Of a stretch of DNA of 64,000 nt, positions 27,086-37,792 are shown piece by piece. The notes beneath the pieces were generated by a model. It ran no database searches. It saw only the letters and a list, made by a program, of their open reading frames with translations, and was not told the origin of the DNA. A program made the translations under genes and the position numbers. Source of the stretch: Amblyornis subalaris (Eukaryota; Chordata; Aves; Passeriformes; Ptilonorhynchidae); the NCBI GenBank assembly GCA_018881555.1, contig JACAXG010000012.1, positions 12,806,181 to 12,870,180 on the forward strand, written 5' to 3'. Within the stretch, counting starts at the first letter, position 1; every line of letters begins with the position of its first letter.

Positions 27086-27119
27086 AGAGGCCATGACTTC
27101 TTCGAAGGAGTCCGAGCAG
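27086..27119 (+). CDS. HIBCH: HIBCH coding exon (human residues about 338-348)
   Basis: A 34 bp micro-sized exon between TTTCAG and GTAAGC encoding RGHDFFEGVRA plus one base of a valine codon. RGHDF.EGVRA is a C-terminal signature of the family. It is easily missed because it is so short, but both splice sites are strong. Confidence 0.96.
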
Positions 27120-30100
27120 GTAAGCATGCACCCCAGAAACATATCTCGAACTTAGTAATACACAAATTCACTATTCTGGTGCTTCTTTGGAGATTACTAG
27201 AAGTGCATGCAGCAACAGCCCAGAGAACACTTCCCAGCCTGCCACAGGTTTTGCTTATTGGACTCCTATGTGGCCAAAATTTATTATTTGTTCCAAAGCA
27301 CAAGAATCGTGTTGCTTCCTTTGTGTAATCTCAGTTCCCTAACATTATTTATCCACCTGGTTTCGCCATTTCATTGGGAGAGTTCAAAATATATTAAACA
27401 CTGACAGTAGTGAGTAGATACACATATCACTTGTGTGCAGGTGTAGTGTTGCCACAGAGCTGGTTCAGACAGCTATACAATGCTTTAAGGTTCTTTGTAT
27501 AGAAAACTGTTAGAACAGAGACTTACTTTCCCTCAAGTCTAGGGTACCTCTGAGTAGAGGTGTCTTACTATTAGAAAACTATATATGTAAACTTCATGTT
27601 AAATAATGCAGCATTTTAGGGCATTGGTCAAGAGAGGCAGTGGTAAAAGTAGAGCAGTGGCTCAGCAAGTTCATCTGAGGGACAGACTTCGACTCTGTCC
27701 TTGATCCTACTGCTGATTCACTGTGCAGTTTGTCAACCCCAAAGTCACATCTGTTGGGAACTGTTGGGAATTATTTATGTACTGTTCATCACGAGATGAA
27801 ATAAAGCACAGGCATTTCTTTTTCCAAGGAGCTGACAGTGTAAGGCATTTGGATGGATAACTTTTGGGTTGGACTTTTAATTCACACAGTTACACACTCA
27901 AATATGTACTCCTCATTGTTTAATATCTGTCTCTATAAAGCAGTTTAAAATCCACTTGAGGAATGGATATTAGTTTGTGTGTCTGCTATTAATAACACTG
28001 TATTAAAGATAGCCTGGGGTGAGAGACGCAAAGTTAGTTTGTGCAGCATAGAAAAAGTTTCTGATTTTAATTAATTAGTCTTTAGCACTTATTAGCAGAC
28101 ACTCCTTTGAAGAATTTACCATATGTGTTGAGAAGTATGTGGTTTTCATTGTATTGGTACTGGGGACAAGGATAATTTAAGAAGACTATTCCTAGGATAT
28201 ATTTTAAATCAGCATATAAACTGCCGAAATGCAGTTATTCAGGAAGTGACAAACTCCAAGTCTGAGAGTCAGAGGAACACCAAACTGAATTTCTCCTTTT
28301 AAGGGACAAGGTCATGAAACCATCTGGGACTGCGGTACGGTACAAAAGCAAAGCCCTTGTCAGTATGGCCAGGAAATACACAAACTGCTTGTAAAGAAAA
28401 AAGCTGCAAGAACAGCAGTTGGGAAACTTCTCTTTTATACAGGATGATGTAGCAAAAGCTTAACTAAATCAGGGGAAGGAAAAAAACAAAACCACCCCAC
28501 CAAAGATCCAACTGCACTGAGGGAATTCTTATAATAATATTAATAATTTGTTCTTGAAGCACTTTTGTCCTTTGTTTACTGCGTATACCTTGTTCTCAGA
28601 TTTCCCAGCTTAGAATTGTTTCTCTTGTTTCAGAAGACTGCAGAATCTGATACAAGATCGTTTTTGTAGTTGGGCCTAATTTCATATAAATCATTATCCA
28701 ACAATGTGCTGAGCATCCTTTTTGTTGGATGTGAGATTATTAAGTACTTCACAGGATTAACCATAGCGAATAAAAGTGATACAAGTGTTAAGTATTAGCT
28801 TTTTCTTTCTTAAAGCATTACATTACAAGCATTTAAGAGGCAGCTGTTGACCCTGTCTACCACAAAAAGATGTACCACCAGATAAAGCTGAGTTACAACA
28901 ATCAGATTTTAGTTTAAGAATGTTTTTCAGCAGCAATGGCCATAGGTCAGATTTTAATAATAGCTTTCATCTTCTTCAAACCATAATTTTAACAGGCATG
29001 CTAGGAAAGTAGTTTAAAAGCTTTTTAAACCTGCTTTGACCTGAGGTCAGAATTTCATTTTTCTTTTAGCCAGTTTTCTTTCAACCTGAAAATCTGCTAT
29101 GGCAAACAGTCTTCCCTATTTATGATTCTTGTGATTGGAGCTATTAAGGAAAAGTCAAAACCCTTAAAGCATAAAACGCATGGATCATATTTCATCAACA
29201 TTTTCCCATAAAATGGTAAATGTGAATTTGGAACACTTTAGGTATCAATTTTTCACCCTGATTAATAGAATATGTAAACTAAGAAATGCATAGATCTGGA
29301 TAATTTCCAAGAATTGTTTTTCAAATCTTACTCAAAGTGGTCATTTTTGGAGTCAGTGCTCAAACACATCCAGGTAGAATACAATCTCAGCAGCAAATCT
29401 CAGGGACAAATATCTGTTAAATTACCCTCCTAAGGTTTTGTGCAGGAATGTGCACTTGAAATGGAATTGTAAAGGTCTTCTACATCTTGCTGATCCTGCA
29501 AAGACGTTATTTCTGTGCAGCTTCTGCCACCTCCCCTGCAGTGCTGGCAGATGCGAGCTGTACCCTGGGCACCCCAGGGCCCTGCACAAGTAGAGAGATT
29601 TCATGGCAGCAAACAGAATGTCAGGGGCTTGGAAATATCCATTTTTTGACTGTGTTGAAAGAAGCTCAGCAACAGAGCACTAACAGAAGTCTGGTAAAGT
29701 CAGTCTTACTGAACAGAGGGGTTTGGGATTTTTATTAAAACAGGTGAAACACAAGAACAAACTCTTAGCATGATGTCTGTGCTCAGTTACTTTTATCTTA
29801 ATGAATTTCCCTTAGCCTACCCTAGAAGTCTTCAGAACTTTTGTTCTGTTCCTGTAATGATTGATCTCAAGCTGGAGAAATACAAAATATACAGAAGTAA
29901 ATGCAGAAAGGGAATATTTTCATGATACTACTCGAAAAAAAAAAAACCCTTTAACTCATATGGTTAAAGACTTCATTGTCAAGACCATTATGAGCATTCA
30001 GTTTATCCACCAGAGTAAAACTGGCCATAGATCCAAACGGAAAGATGAACTTGATTAGACAGCAATGCCCTGGAGTGGAGAACAGGCAGCACTTACTACA

Positions 30101-32127
30101 GTATGGTGGAGGTGAAACTGTAGTAACATACACATGGATGTTTTTTCCTTTTTAATTTAAAGCATCTCTAGTCAGTGTTGGCTTTTGTGCATAACAGTTT
30201 AGACTATTTTGGCCAGACTGTGAACTTCAACTAAAATTGAAGAAAATCAGTAGGTAAGTACTACTCCAATGGAATAAATGCAGTTGATTTGGGACAATTA
30301 CATCTTTTGACCCAAGCCAATCAATGGTTTCACTATATTTAGAAATAACTTGGAAGATCATAGCTCTTCAGGAAGTTACACCGTTGAATAACATAGTAAA
30401 ATCACTCCTTTACAGGACATTTCTTTTAAAGAATTGTCCTCATGGATTCTGTTCTCTGTGGAATTGCAGCTTCTATCTGTNTAATGGGTTACTTTTTGCA
30501 ATTAGTGTTTATTTGTTTCTAAGGAGTCCTTAGTTCTCCATTTGCAAGTAAATGGATGTAGGGCTCTGATTTGCCTTTCTCTTTAGGGATGTAAGCTAAA
30601 GAGTTGTGATGCCTGTATGTCTTCAGCTGCAGAAATATGAATTAGTGCAGTTGTCATTTGAATGGTGTTTATTTTCCAGGCACTGTCAAGCATTAGTTAA
30701 AGACAAAAAACTTAAAGAGAAGTCTTCCAGTCACATTTTTTCCTACAAGTTGTAGACAGGCCATAATGCCTGTTGTTTGATAAGACAGTCTTTAGCTAGG
30801 CATTCTTTTCACTGAACATAAAATCCCACCCCTTTTCACATTTCTCATCTCAGATATTTCTAGTTTACTCAATAAGAGCAAAGTCAGTTTAGAAAGACAT
30901 AACAACTTACCAAAAAAAAGAGCTGTTATTCTTCAAAACACCTGGTCTCTGTGAGTGTCTTCTGTTTACACACCTGCAGAACCATCCTACTCTGAACTCT
31001 GTATCAGAAAACAAATAAAGCCTATTCTCAGGAGAGGAATTTCAGAGGTGCTCCTTCTTCCTGCCCATCCTCTCTTACATGCTGTGGGTGGTGTTGGTCA
31101 GGAGGTCTCCCAGGACACAGGTGCATCTCCAAACCAGTTGCTGATACCACTCACCTGGGGGAATGTGTGTTTTGGGCAGTCAGTGCATCCTAGAGAGCCA
31201 CAGTTCTTACACCTGTTCTTTCTTAAATGATATAAAATTGCACATTTTCAATAGCACCTTAATGGGTTTCTTAAAGCCTGAAAGGTGCTTGGAAGGATGC
31301 TCTGGAATTCCATTATTATTGGTCATTTTTACACACAAATAAACTGCCCCTTGTCTTATTGTTTGCTAGTGCAGCTGTCTGTGCTGACATGCCTTCAATG
31401 TTCCTGTGCCAACAAGGAATGCTTTTTGGGAATTGGTATTTTCTTGTTATACTTTTACATGTGATTCATTCACTGATGGTTTTTATCATCAGTGATATAT
31501 TTCCCAGGATACAGCATAAAGTCTGTATACTAAGATTATACAAATTGTCACAGTTAAATCTACACAGGCCTGCAGTATCTGTCAGTATTTACAAATAAAC
31601 GTTCTTGGTTTCCCACGAAGATACTCAGCTTTACTCTTTCCTCATGAGTTATTTCATTATTAGTTTATATGATGAGTTTAAATTAGCTTTAGGCACTTAG
31701 CACCACTGAGTCATCTCCTGTACTCTCCAAAGAGTTAGATTTTGCACAGAGGTGTGAAAGCCTTGTCCAAAAGGAGCATCATACGTCCTGTTCCCAGGCT
31801 CACATGAAGAAGCGTAAGTCAGGCAAGAGTCTTAACAGAAACCACTAATTTCAGGTCTATTCCTTCAAAGCTTGGGCTACTTCTGAAGTGATCCACTGTT
31901 ACTTGTATCATCAGGCAACTCCCAGATACATCTCTGGACAGGTCACAACTCAAGAATTTTTATTAAGAGTAGAAATACCTATCTTACAAAAACTCTGCCT
32001 TCTCCAGAGCACATTGATTTTTCTGCCCCATATAATCACTGTAATGATCTGTCTTGATGCAATCTTAAGTCATTTTAATTAGAAGAAGTTTAAAGTAACT
32101 TTGGTGTTTTTCTGTTCCGCCTGACAG
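27120..32127 (+). other. HIBCH: HIBCH last intron
   Basis: A 5.0 kb GT-AG intron that splits a valine codon after its first base, ending CTGACAG. It is AT-rich with scattered short frames lacking homology. One N lies at 30481. I recognise no confident repeat or RNA gene in it. Confidence 0.85.
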
Positions 32128-32243
32128 TGCTGATTGACAAAGACCAATCCCCCAAATGGAAGCCAGCTACTCTAGAAGAAGTCAGTGATGAATTTGTGGA
32201 CAACTGTTTTAAGCCACTGGGAAATGATGATCTCAAGTTGTAA
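32128..32243 (+). CDS. HIBCH: HIBCH last coding exon and stop (human residues about 349-386)
   Basis: The coding part of the last exon is 116 bp: [20 protein letters not shown], then [10 protein letters not shown] and DDLKL before TAA (32241-32243). Human ends ...[19 protein letters not shown] is the conserved C-terminal clamp sequence. The protein ends at exactly the position expected from human, with no extension or truncation. Confidence 0.97.
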
Positions 32244-32552
32244 AGATCAAGTCTATTGACATCTATCTGCTTAATTCTGTAATATAAAAATTGATATTAG
32301 TGTGATAAATCTTGACAAGACTCTTCTAGCTAGCCTGAGATTCACAAGGCTGATTTTTGTGCATTCAGGAACATTCTCTATAATGAGAAAATAATTGTAT
32401 CTCTGGTTAATAATGGGAAAAATCACTTCAAGGCAAATTGTTATTTTTACTGCTTTACACAATGATTAACACTTAATTTTTTTTGCATCAACTCCTAGTT
32501 TAGGAGGAGCCCTTGGGGAAGAGAGCACAGTTAAGGGGTGACCTAATAAGCA

Positions 32553-32642
32553 AGAAGTCAGGATACCTTTTGTGTTCTTGGCTCTGTCACAGATCTAGTA
32601 AATTAGGATTGTGCCTCAGATTCTTCTCCATACAATGAAAAC
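32553..32642 (+). repeat. MIR-like SINE remnant
   Basis: The pattern GAAGTCAGGATACC...TTCTTGGCTCTGTCAC...GTGCCTCAG.TTC...CAT..AATGAAAAC follows the order of the core of the ancient amniote MIR SINE (a box reading TCAGG..ACCTGGGTTC, then GGCTCTGCCAC, then TGCCTCAGTTTCCCCATC). Spacing is shortened and divergence is high, as expected for a very old copy. It would fall inside the HIBCH 3' UTR. Confidence 0.4.
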
Positions 32643-32713
32643 AAAATATAGTTAAAGCTTTAATACAGTCAAAGCTACAAAGGAAAATGCAAGAGAGAAT
32701 CCATGGCCTCTTA

Positions 32714-32719
32714 AATAAA
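32714..32719 (+). terminator. HIBCH: Candidate proximal HIBCH poly(A) signal (AATAAA)
   Basis: First canonical AATAAA after the HIBCH stop, 471 bases downstream of TAA. Position is plausible; use is unproven. Confidence 0.4.
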
Positions 32720-34055
32720 AGCTCAGACTGACACATTATTAGTTTAAGAAATTGTTCAATTGATTTAACATTTGCTCATTATTCAGCCTTGCTGTATGAT
32801 GTAAAGATTGTTTCAAATGTGATAATATTGCCAGAGCCTAGAGCACATTTCTGTTGGCTTGTATAGCCCATTTTTTAAAAAGCCATTAAGTCTGATTCAA
32901 CTGCCTAATTAGTTTTTCACGCTTTCAGAGAATTGGTAGTTTTTCTTGGTCTTACAGTGATGACGAAAGAAGTGCCTCAGACCTTGCTATGAACACCAAG
33001 CAGTACATTTCCAGTGCATTAAAGGTGGCTAGATTCTGGTACTAATAATACATGAAGTTACATGACATAACCAGAACCCCTTGATAAAAGTATTTGTGGG
33101 AGTGAAATTATTTTTTCTATTGTGTGTGCAACACACAGCTACTGAGCTTTCTTCAACATTACGCCTTCTTATGGTTCATCAGATCATGTATCAGGATTTC
33201 TTCCTACTTGCTTCTACAGCTACAGGCAGGGCACAAATACAAATTTTGGCTTCTCTGAAGACTAAAGGAGGAAGACTTCTGTTCAAATAACATAGTAACC
33301 AGCACTGGGGAATCAGAAAGTCAGAGCTAGAGCAGAGCCATTATGGAGTTTTCAACACTGGGCAGTTTTTATTACCAACAGCAGTGGTCTACAATGGCTT
33401 AAGGCTCCTTCCTTTCTAGGAGCTGTTGCCTGGAAACAAAGTCCAGGAAATTCAGGCATCAAGGTGAACTACCAGAGTGACTTTCAAAAAATTAGAGGTG
33501 AGCAAATGGAGAGCTAAATCAAGAAAAAAAGGGCACCTTGCTTTGTCACTAAAATCTTCTAAGATAAAACTGATAAAATTTCAGCTGCAAGTAAATGTTA
33601 CATGGACATACTTGTTATGAGACTGTCCTTGAGTTTGGTTCTGAAAGTAATTGAGATTTCTTTAATACCTTTAGGGTAATTCTGAAAATATCACTTGACT
33701 TTCTACCTCAAGCTGGTTCTGTAAAAGGTGTAAACGTCCTCCTGTAGTTCTAAAAATTTTTATGTTTTACATTTGTAAACAATGGCTATTCTAAATTTTT
33801 TTTTAAAGATTGGTTAATTCCGTTACAAAAGGAGCAGTCTTCAGCCAACTATATTTGATGAAAAACACAGTAATTCCCAGGGAGTAGGGATCATGCCTCC
33901 TCTGATTGTAAATGACTTACAAGGTTTTAGGAAGAACATAATTCTGAATTAATAAACTTTGACTTGCGTGTTCAGTTGCTTCCAAAATTCATGTGGACAG
34001 GAATTATCCCAAGCTCATGGTAACAAGATTTTGTCCAATCTGTGCATTTTTTTCA

Positions 34056-34095
34056 AATAAAAGACATACAAGCAGCTGGTAAGTTGAATTTTATT
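34056..34095. terminator. Facing poly(A) hexamers between HIBCH and smAKAP
   Basis: AATAAA on the + strand at 34056-34061 is followed 28 bases later by AATAAA on the - strand (34090-34095 read in reverse). A further - strand copy lies at 34153-34158. Because HIBCH comes from the left and smAKAP from the right, this is a natural place for the two 3' ends to meet. If used, smAKAP would have a 3' UTR of about 3.4 kb. The use of these sites is inferred, not shown. Confidence 0.35.
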
Positions 34096-37000
34096 TGGTC
34101 CACAAGAAAATATTTTCCACAAAAAATATTGTAAAAATATAGTGTAGTGTGTTTTATTTGGGAATACTGATGTGCCTTACTCCAGAAACAATTTTACAAA
34201 GTTGTGCTGCAGTTAATGTATTTCGAACCATTATTAGAATATCAAGTCAGTCACATCATACCCACTCAGATTAATCTTATGTTTCCTGGAGAAAATATAA
34301 AGTAAATGTATTTTAACTCCTAAATAGAAGTAAACAGCTTTGCAGAGTATGCCAGTCCCAAACTGGAGTGCCTTTATTACACAAAATCAAGTCAAAGAAT
34401 CAACAGCAACTTAGCTGGACACCCACTGTCAGTGGCTCTGTAGAACCGTAGCGCAGCTTAGCATGGTCAGTAAACAGATGTCATTTTATTTAGGTAAAGA
34501 AGTCTTTATTTTTACTATGTATTAGTATTGNGCCTGTTAAATGTACAGCAGAGCTCTGGAAAGATATCTCCTTCAATCTCTCACCAGACTGTAGTACTGA
34601 ACAGATTTTATTTATTTTTTGTTAAGGGTAAGTGCATTATTTATAAGGACAGCATCCTGTAAAAGAGATGATTTTCCTGGTGAGAAGCCGTCCCCCTGTT
34701 GCTTGCAAGCTTGTTTGCTTTCCATTTGCTGCGTGCCTTCCCTGAAGTGCCAATGTCATGGAAAGCATCATAAACCAGCTGGAATTGCACTTGGGGCCAT
34801 ACTGAAGCTGCTGTAATGTTCAGGCATCAGTGAGGAATGAAGGTTTGTGGCTGCAGGTGAGGGACTGGTTGGGCCACCAAGCAGCAGGTGCTGAGCGGCA
34901 TTCTGGGCGGCTCTCCAGGTAAGCAGGGCAGCCATCCCACACAGCAGCAGTCCATGGTGCATGTTCAAATGTACCTAGGTAACTTCCTCCTTTGGGGAAA
35001 TTCCGAGAGTTTATCAGAATGGATGCTGTGGTGTAACTTCAGGCTGGTTTATAATTCTGCCTGCTGTTGGATCGTGCAGTGGCAGCCTGCCAATGGAGAA
35101 GCTGCTTTCAAAAGTGCATCTGATATTCCTGAAGAGTGTCAGATGCTAAGGCTACATCCAGAGGAAGGATTTGAGACATGGCAGCAGGAAGCACTGTAAC
35201 ACCCAGCTCCCCGTGGCAGCCACCAGGGTGTCTGTACGAGGGCCAGGGCAGATACACCTAAACGTGCTCTGAAAGCCAGTGCAGTTTTCTACCTGCTCTT
35301 CACCTACCTGACCATGAATGGCTGTGGAGGTTTGGCTTTTTTTTTTTAATTACTGTGGTTAACAGTATCAACGTTCTTGAGTCAAGCCTCATGTTAGAAA
35401 GGTTGGCCCTTTTTTATTTTTGTAATAAAGCATTATTTTAGCTATAATAAGAATACAAATCTTTTTAATACTGTGGTTAGGCAATATCCAGTTGATATGT
35501 ACTGACTTGATCAGTGTTTTGGCTTTGCTTTCTAACTCACACTAATATATGGAGGTATTTTAGAGCAAACAGAGTATGATCTAATGTTTTATATGCTGTA
35601 GAACTTGAAGGAATGTCACTGTTAGCAGGAGAATTTAAGTGAACCATAATGCCTTACTCTCACTTTGCAAATGGCTTTGGAGATGACTGCGTTACTTCAA
35701 AGAGGACGACGTTACAGCATAAGCCGATTTTGTTCCCTTTTCCAGCAAAAGCCTGAGAACAGTCTTAATAGCAGGTCACTGGGATTTGATGGCAGCCTTG
35801 TGTCATGGAGAAGCATTTTTTATCCTTTATTCTTAATATAATCACTTCCCCATTTAGGTGAATTTCAAATAACTAAGTTGTGTCACAACATTTGCAAAAC
35901 AGCTCAGTTCATAGACTGTCTTATGTCTGAGAATAAACTAAAAATAGCAATTGACATGGTCCTCTTTCTGCTTGCTTCCCATCGCTTGAAAAATCATGCT
36001 TTGTATCATTTACTAGAACTATGTGTACCTTTTAAAAATAGTAACAGCTTTTGCCAGTATGAAAAGCATTTCTCTATAAAATGAAAACATAAAATGGAAA
36101 GTACTTTGATTTAGGAAAAAGAACTATGTCTTTTAAACCGGGCATCACAGGAAAAGGAACAAACAGGTGGTAAAAGCCAAGCTGTTACAAGGCCTTCGCT
36201 TTGTATAAAACATCAGCAACATTGTATCTTTAGGATGAATAGGAGTAATTCATGCCTGTCCTGATCTGTCAGACGCTAGCTGTGAGTGCAGTGGGGCAGG
36301 CTGCGAGTCGCAGGCAAGCAGGGAGCTGTGTGTGGATGCAAGCCAGAGCAGATGAGTGAGGAATGTAGCCCTTGAGCTTTGGGCCTAAGGCTCAGTCACT
36401 AACTCTGCAGTCAGAGCACTGCTCAGGGTTGGGGCTCCTGTAGCTCAGACTGGCATTGCCACACACAGGTTTTCCAATGCGTAAGCAGCAGCCTACGGAA
36501 GCTGAAGGAAGACATCCTGGGTGTTACTTCAGAGAGGAAGTAACAAGGTGGTACTTCAGAGAGGAATTTCAGTGCAATGCAGCCATGGTTCCCATGAAAC
36601 AAATCGTCCTAAAACACTATCACACCATTGAAGGTTCGTTTCGCTAGTCAGCATCAGTAGTTTTTGCACACCTCTCTGGGTTACAGTAAAACAACAAACC
36701 CAAATCCTCCCAAACCAGCACCCTAACACAAAAAAAACCCTAAACAAAACCAAAAAAACCCAAACCAAAAAACCAAACACCTTTGGTCTGAACATGGCGA
36801 CCAGATGTCATTAACCTATCTTACTGCGGGGTTTTAGAGACAAGCTTTCATGCACTTACAGAAGCATCTGTTAATTATAACACACTGTTTATCAATGCTG
36901 TCATGTTTCTCACTGGTTCACTTCAGAATGGAAGGTGAACAGTATCATCATCCCTGAATACTACTTGGGTTTATAAACACTTCTCATCACCTTCATTACT

Positions 37001-37507
37001 TTGTGGTATTACAGATTTAGTTAGGTCACAGAATCAAAAGTAAAATTTACGACAGCAGTAACCTTTGCTACATGCAGACCTTGGTTTCATTTTAGCAAAA
37101 TGCAGACAAAGTCACCAAGCACAGAGTTCATCTCACCCACAAAGAGGCCACTGATCTTTTATGCAGAACACTGAAATAATCCATATTTTGTCCTCTGTGG
37201 CAGTGCTTGTAGAGATGCAGGGCAGCCACAGTCTTCTCATCCTCTTTTTAACACTAATTTCTGGTCACATCCAACACATACAAAGACAGAATATACTCAA
37301 CGTATGGCTGACAACAAATGACACTTGATGAATAGATTCTACTGTGATCCAGTTAGTTTGTTAGCAATATATGTTAAAAGGCAAATTTTCTCAGCCTCCC
37401 CTTGCGAACACCTCCCTACAGTGACGCTCAGAGGACAGCTGGGGGTACTTTATCTGCACTGGTACCGCGCACAGAGCTCCCACAGACGGGATGGGCTCTG
37501 TAAGGGC
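34096..37507 (-). other. Probable smAKAP 3' UTR or intergenic sequence
   Basis: There is no recognisable coding exon between the convergent genes. Poly(A) hexamers on the - strand also occur at 35413-35418 and 35826-35831, and on the + strand at 35424-35429, so the 3' end of smAKAP may lie at any of these. An A/C-rich tract occupies about 36687-36782. The 103-codon + strand frame at 34888-35199 resembles nothing known. One N lies at 34531. Confidence 0.5.
36687..36782. repeat. A/C-rich low-complexity tract (GU-rich on the - strand RNA)
   Basis: About 95 bases are made almost entirely of A and C, with imperfect units such as CCCAAA, CCAAAAAA and ACCCTAAAC. In a - strand transcript (smAKAP 3' UTR) this becomes G/U-rich, with repeated UUUGGUUU-type motifs. 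It is a simple imperfect repeat, not a coding sequence. Confidence 0.7.
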
Positions 37508-37771
37508 TCAGGGCACGTCGCTCTCGATGAAGGGGATGTCGCTGTACTTGCTCTCGGTCACCGCCCACTGCTTCACCGCCTGCTCCAGGATGTCTCGCGA
37601 CAGCCGGTGCGCGTAGTCCAGCACGATCGNGCTCGAGGGGCCCTTCTCCTCCACCTGCACCGCCAGCAGCGAGGATTTCTCCCCAGTGCACCCTTCGTTA
37701 CCTCCCCCGATCCTCTCATCCTGGACAGCATTGGAACCTTGGAAGGCAGCCTTGGATTTGATGCATCCCAT
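37508..37771 (-). CDS. C2orf88: Small membrane A-kinase anchor protein smAKAP (C2orf88 orthologue)
   Basis: An 87-codon frame, 95 in human as I recall it, contained in a single exon. It starts MGCIKSK: Gly2 is the expected N-myristoylation site, Cys3 the palmitoylation site, and the lysines aid membrane contact, which together place human smAKAP at the plasma membrane. Residues about 49-70 (VLDYAHRLSRDILEQAVKQW) form the amphipathic helix that binds the dimerisation/docking domain of type I protein kinase A regulatory subunits. The C-terminus KYSDIPFIESDVP matches human KYHDIPYIESEGP closely. The middle (8-47) is divergent and probably disordered. The start has a strong Kozak context (A at -3, G at +4). 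Codon 48 is NCG because of an N at 37630, so it can be only Ala, Ser, Pro or Thr; it sits just before the helix. The frame is intact. It runs opposite to HIBCH, whose stop is 5.3 kb away. Confidence 0.95.
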   Translation of the reverse strand: MGCIKSKAAFQGSNAVQDERIGGGNEGCTGEKSSLLAVQVEEKGPSSXIVLDYAHRLSRDILEQAVKQWAVTESKYSDIPFIESDVP

Positions 37772-37792
37772 GGTACATTGGAAAATGCAGCT
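37772..37792 (-). promoter_or_regulatory. C2orf88: Splice acceptor and short 5' UTR of the smAKAP coding exon
   Basis: Read on the - strand, AATTTTGCAG ends at 37791, and 19 bases then lead to the ATG at 37771. A 5' UTR intron just before the start codon fits human C2orf88, whose coding exon is spliced to non-coding first exons. The pyrimidine tract is short, so the exact acceptor is provisional. Confidence 0.55.

Larger units (their letters stand above)
1..32719 (+). other. HIBCH: HIBCH gene, 3' two thirds (last eight coding exons, introns, proximal 3' UTR)
   Basis: HIBCH hydrolyses 3-hydroxyisobutyryl-CoA to 3-hydroxyisobutyrate and CoA in the mitochondrial matrix, a step of valine breakdown; it belongs to the crotonase (enoyl-CoA hydratase/isomerase) superfamily. 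Eight exons at 13566, 17814, 18856, 20055, 20853, 25808, 27086 and 32128 join in one frame to give 240 residues and a TAA stop. This equals the length of human residues 147-386, with near-identical sequence throughout. All introns are GT-AG and all phases match. The acidic pair of the active site (Glu in MPETAIG, Asp in LFPDVGGGY) is intact. The N-terminal part, with the targeting peptide and the AGGDI oxyanion-hole segment, is not found between 1 and 13,565 and presumably lies to the left. The right limit here is the first candidate poly(A) signal, so the 3' end is an inference. Confidence 0.96.
32244..34061 (+). other. HIBCH: HIBCH 3' UTR (proximal or extended) and downstream sequence
   Basis: After the stop there is AT-rich non-coding sequence. 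AATAAA hexamers occur at 32714-32719, 33951-33956 and 34056-34061. The first would give a 3' UTR of about 0.5 kb, the last about 1.8 kb. In DNA this AT-rich the hexamer is common by chance, so the choice needs transcript 3' ends. A MIR-like remnant lies at 32553-32642. Confidence 0.5.

Noticed and set aside
27630..27800. Possible MIR remnant (TTCGACTCTGTCC...CTGATTCACTGTGCAG)
   Set aside because: Only short words match and the core boxes are not in convincing order, unlike 32553-32642.
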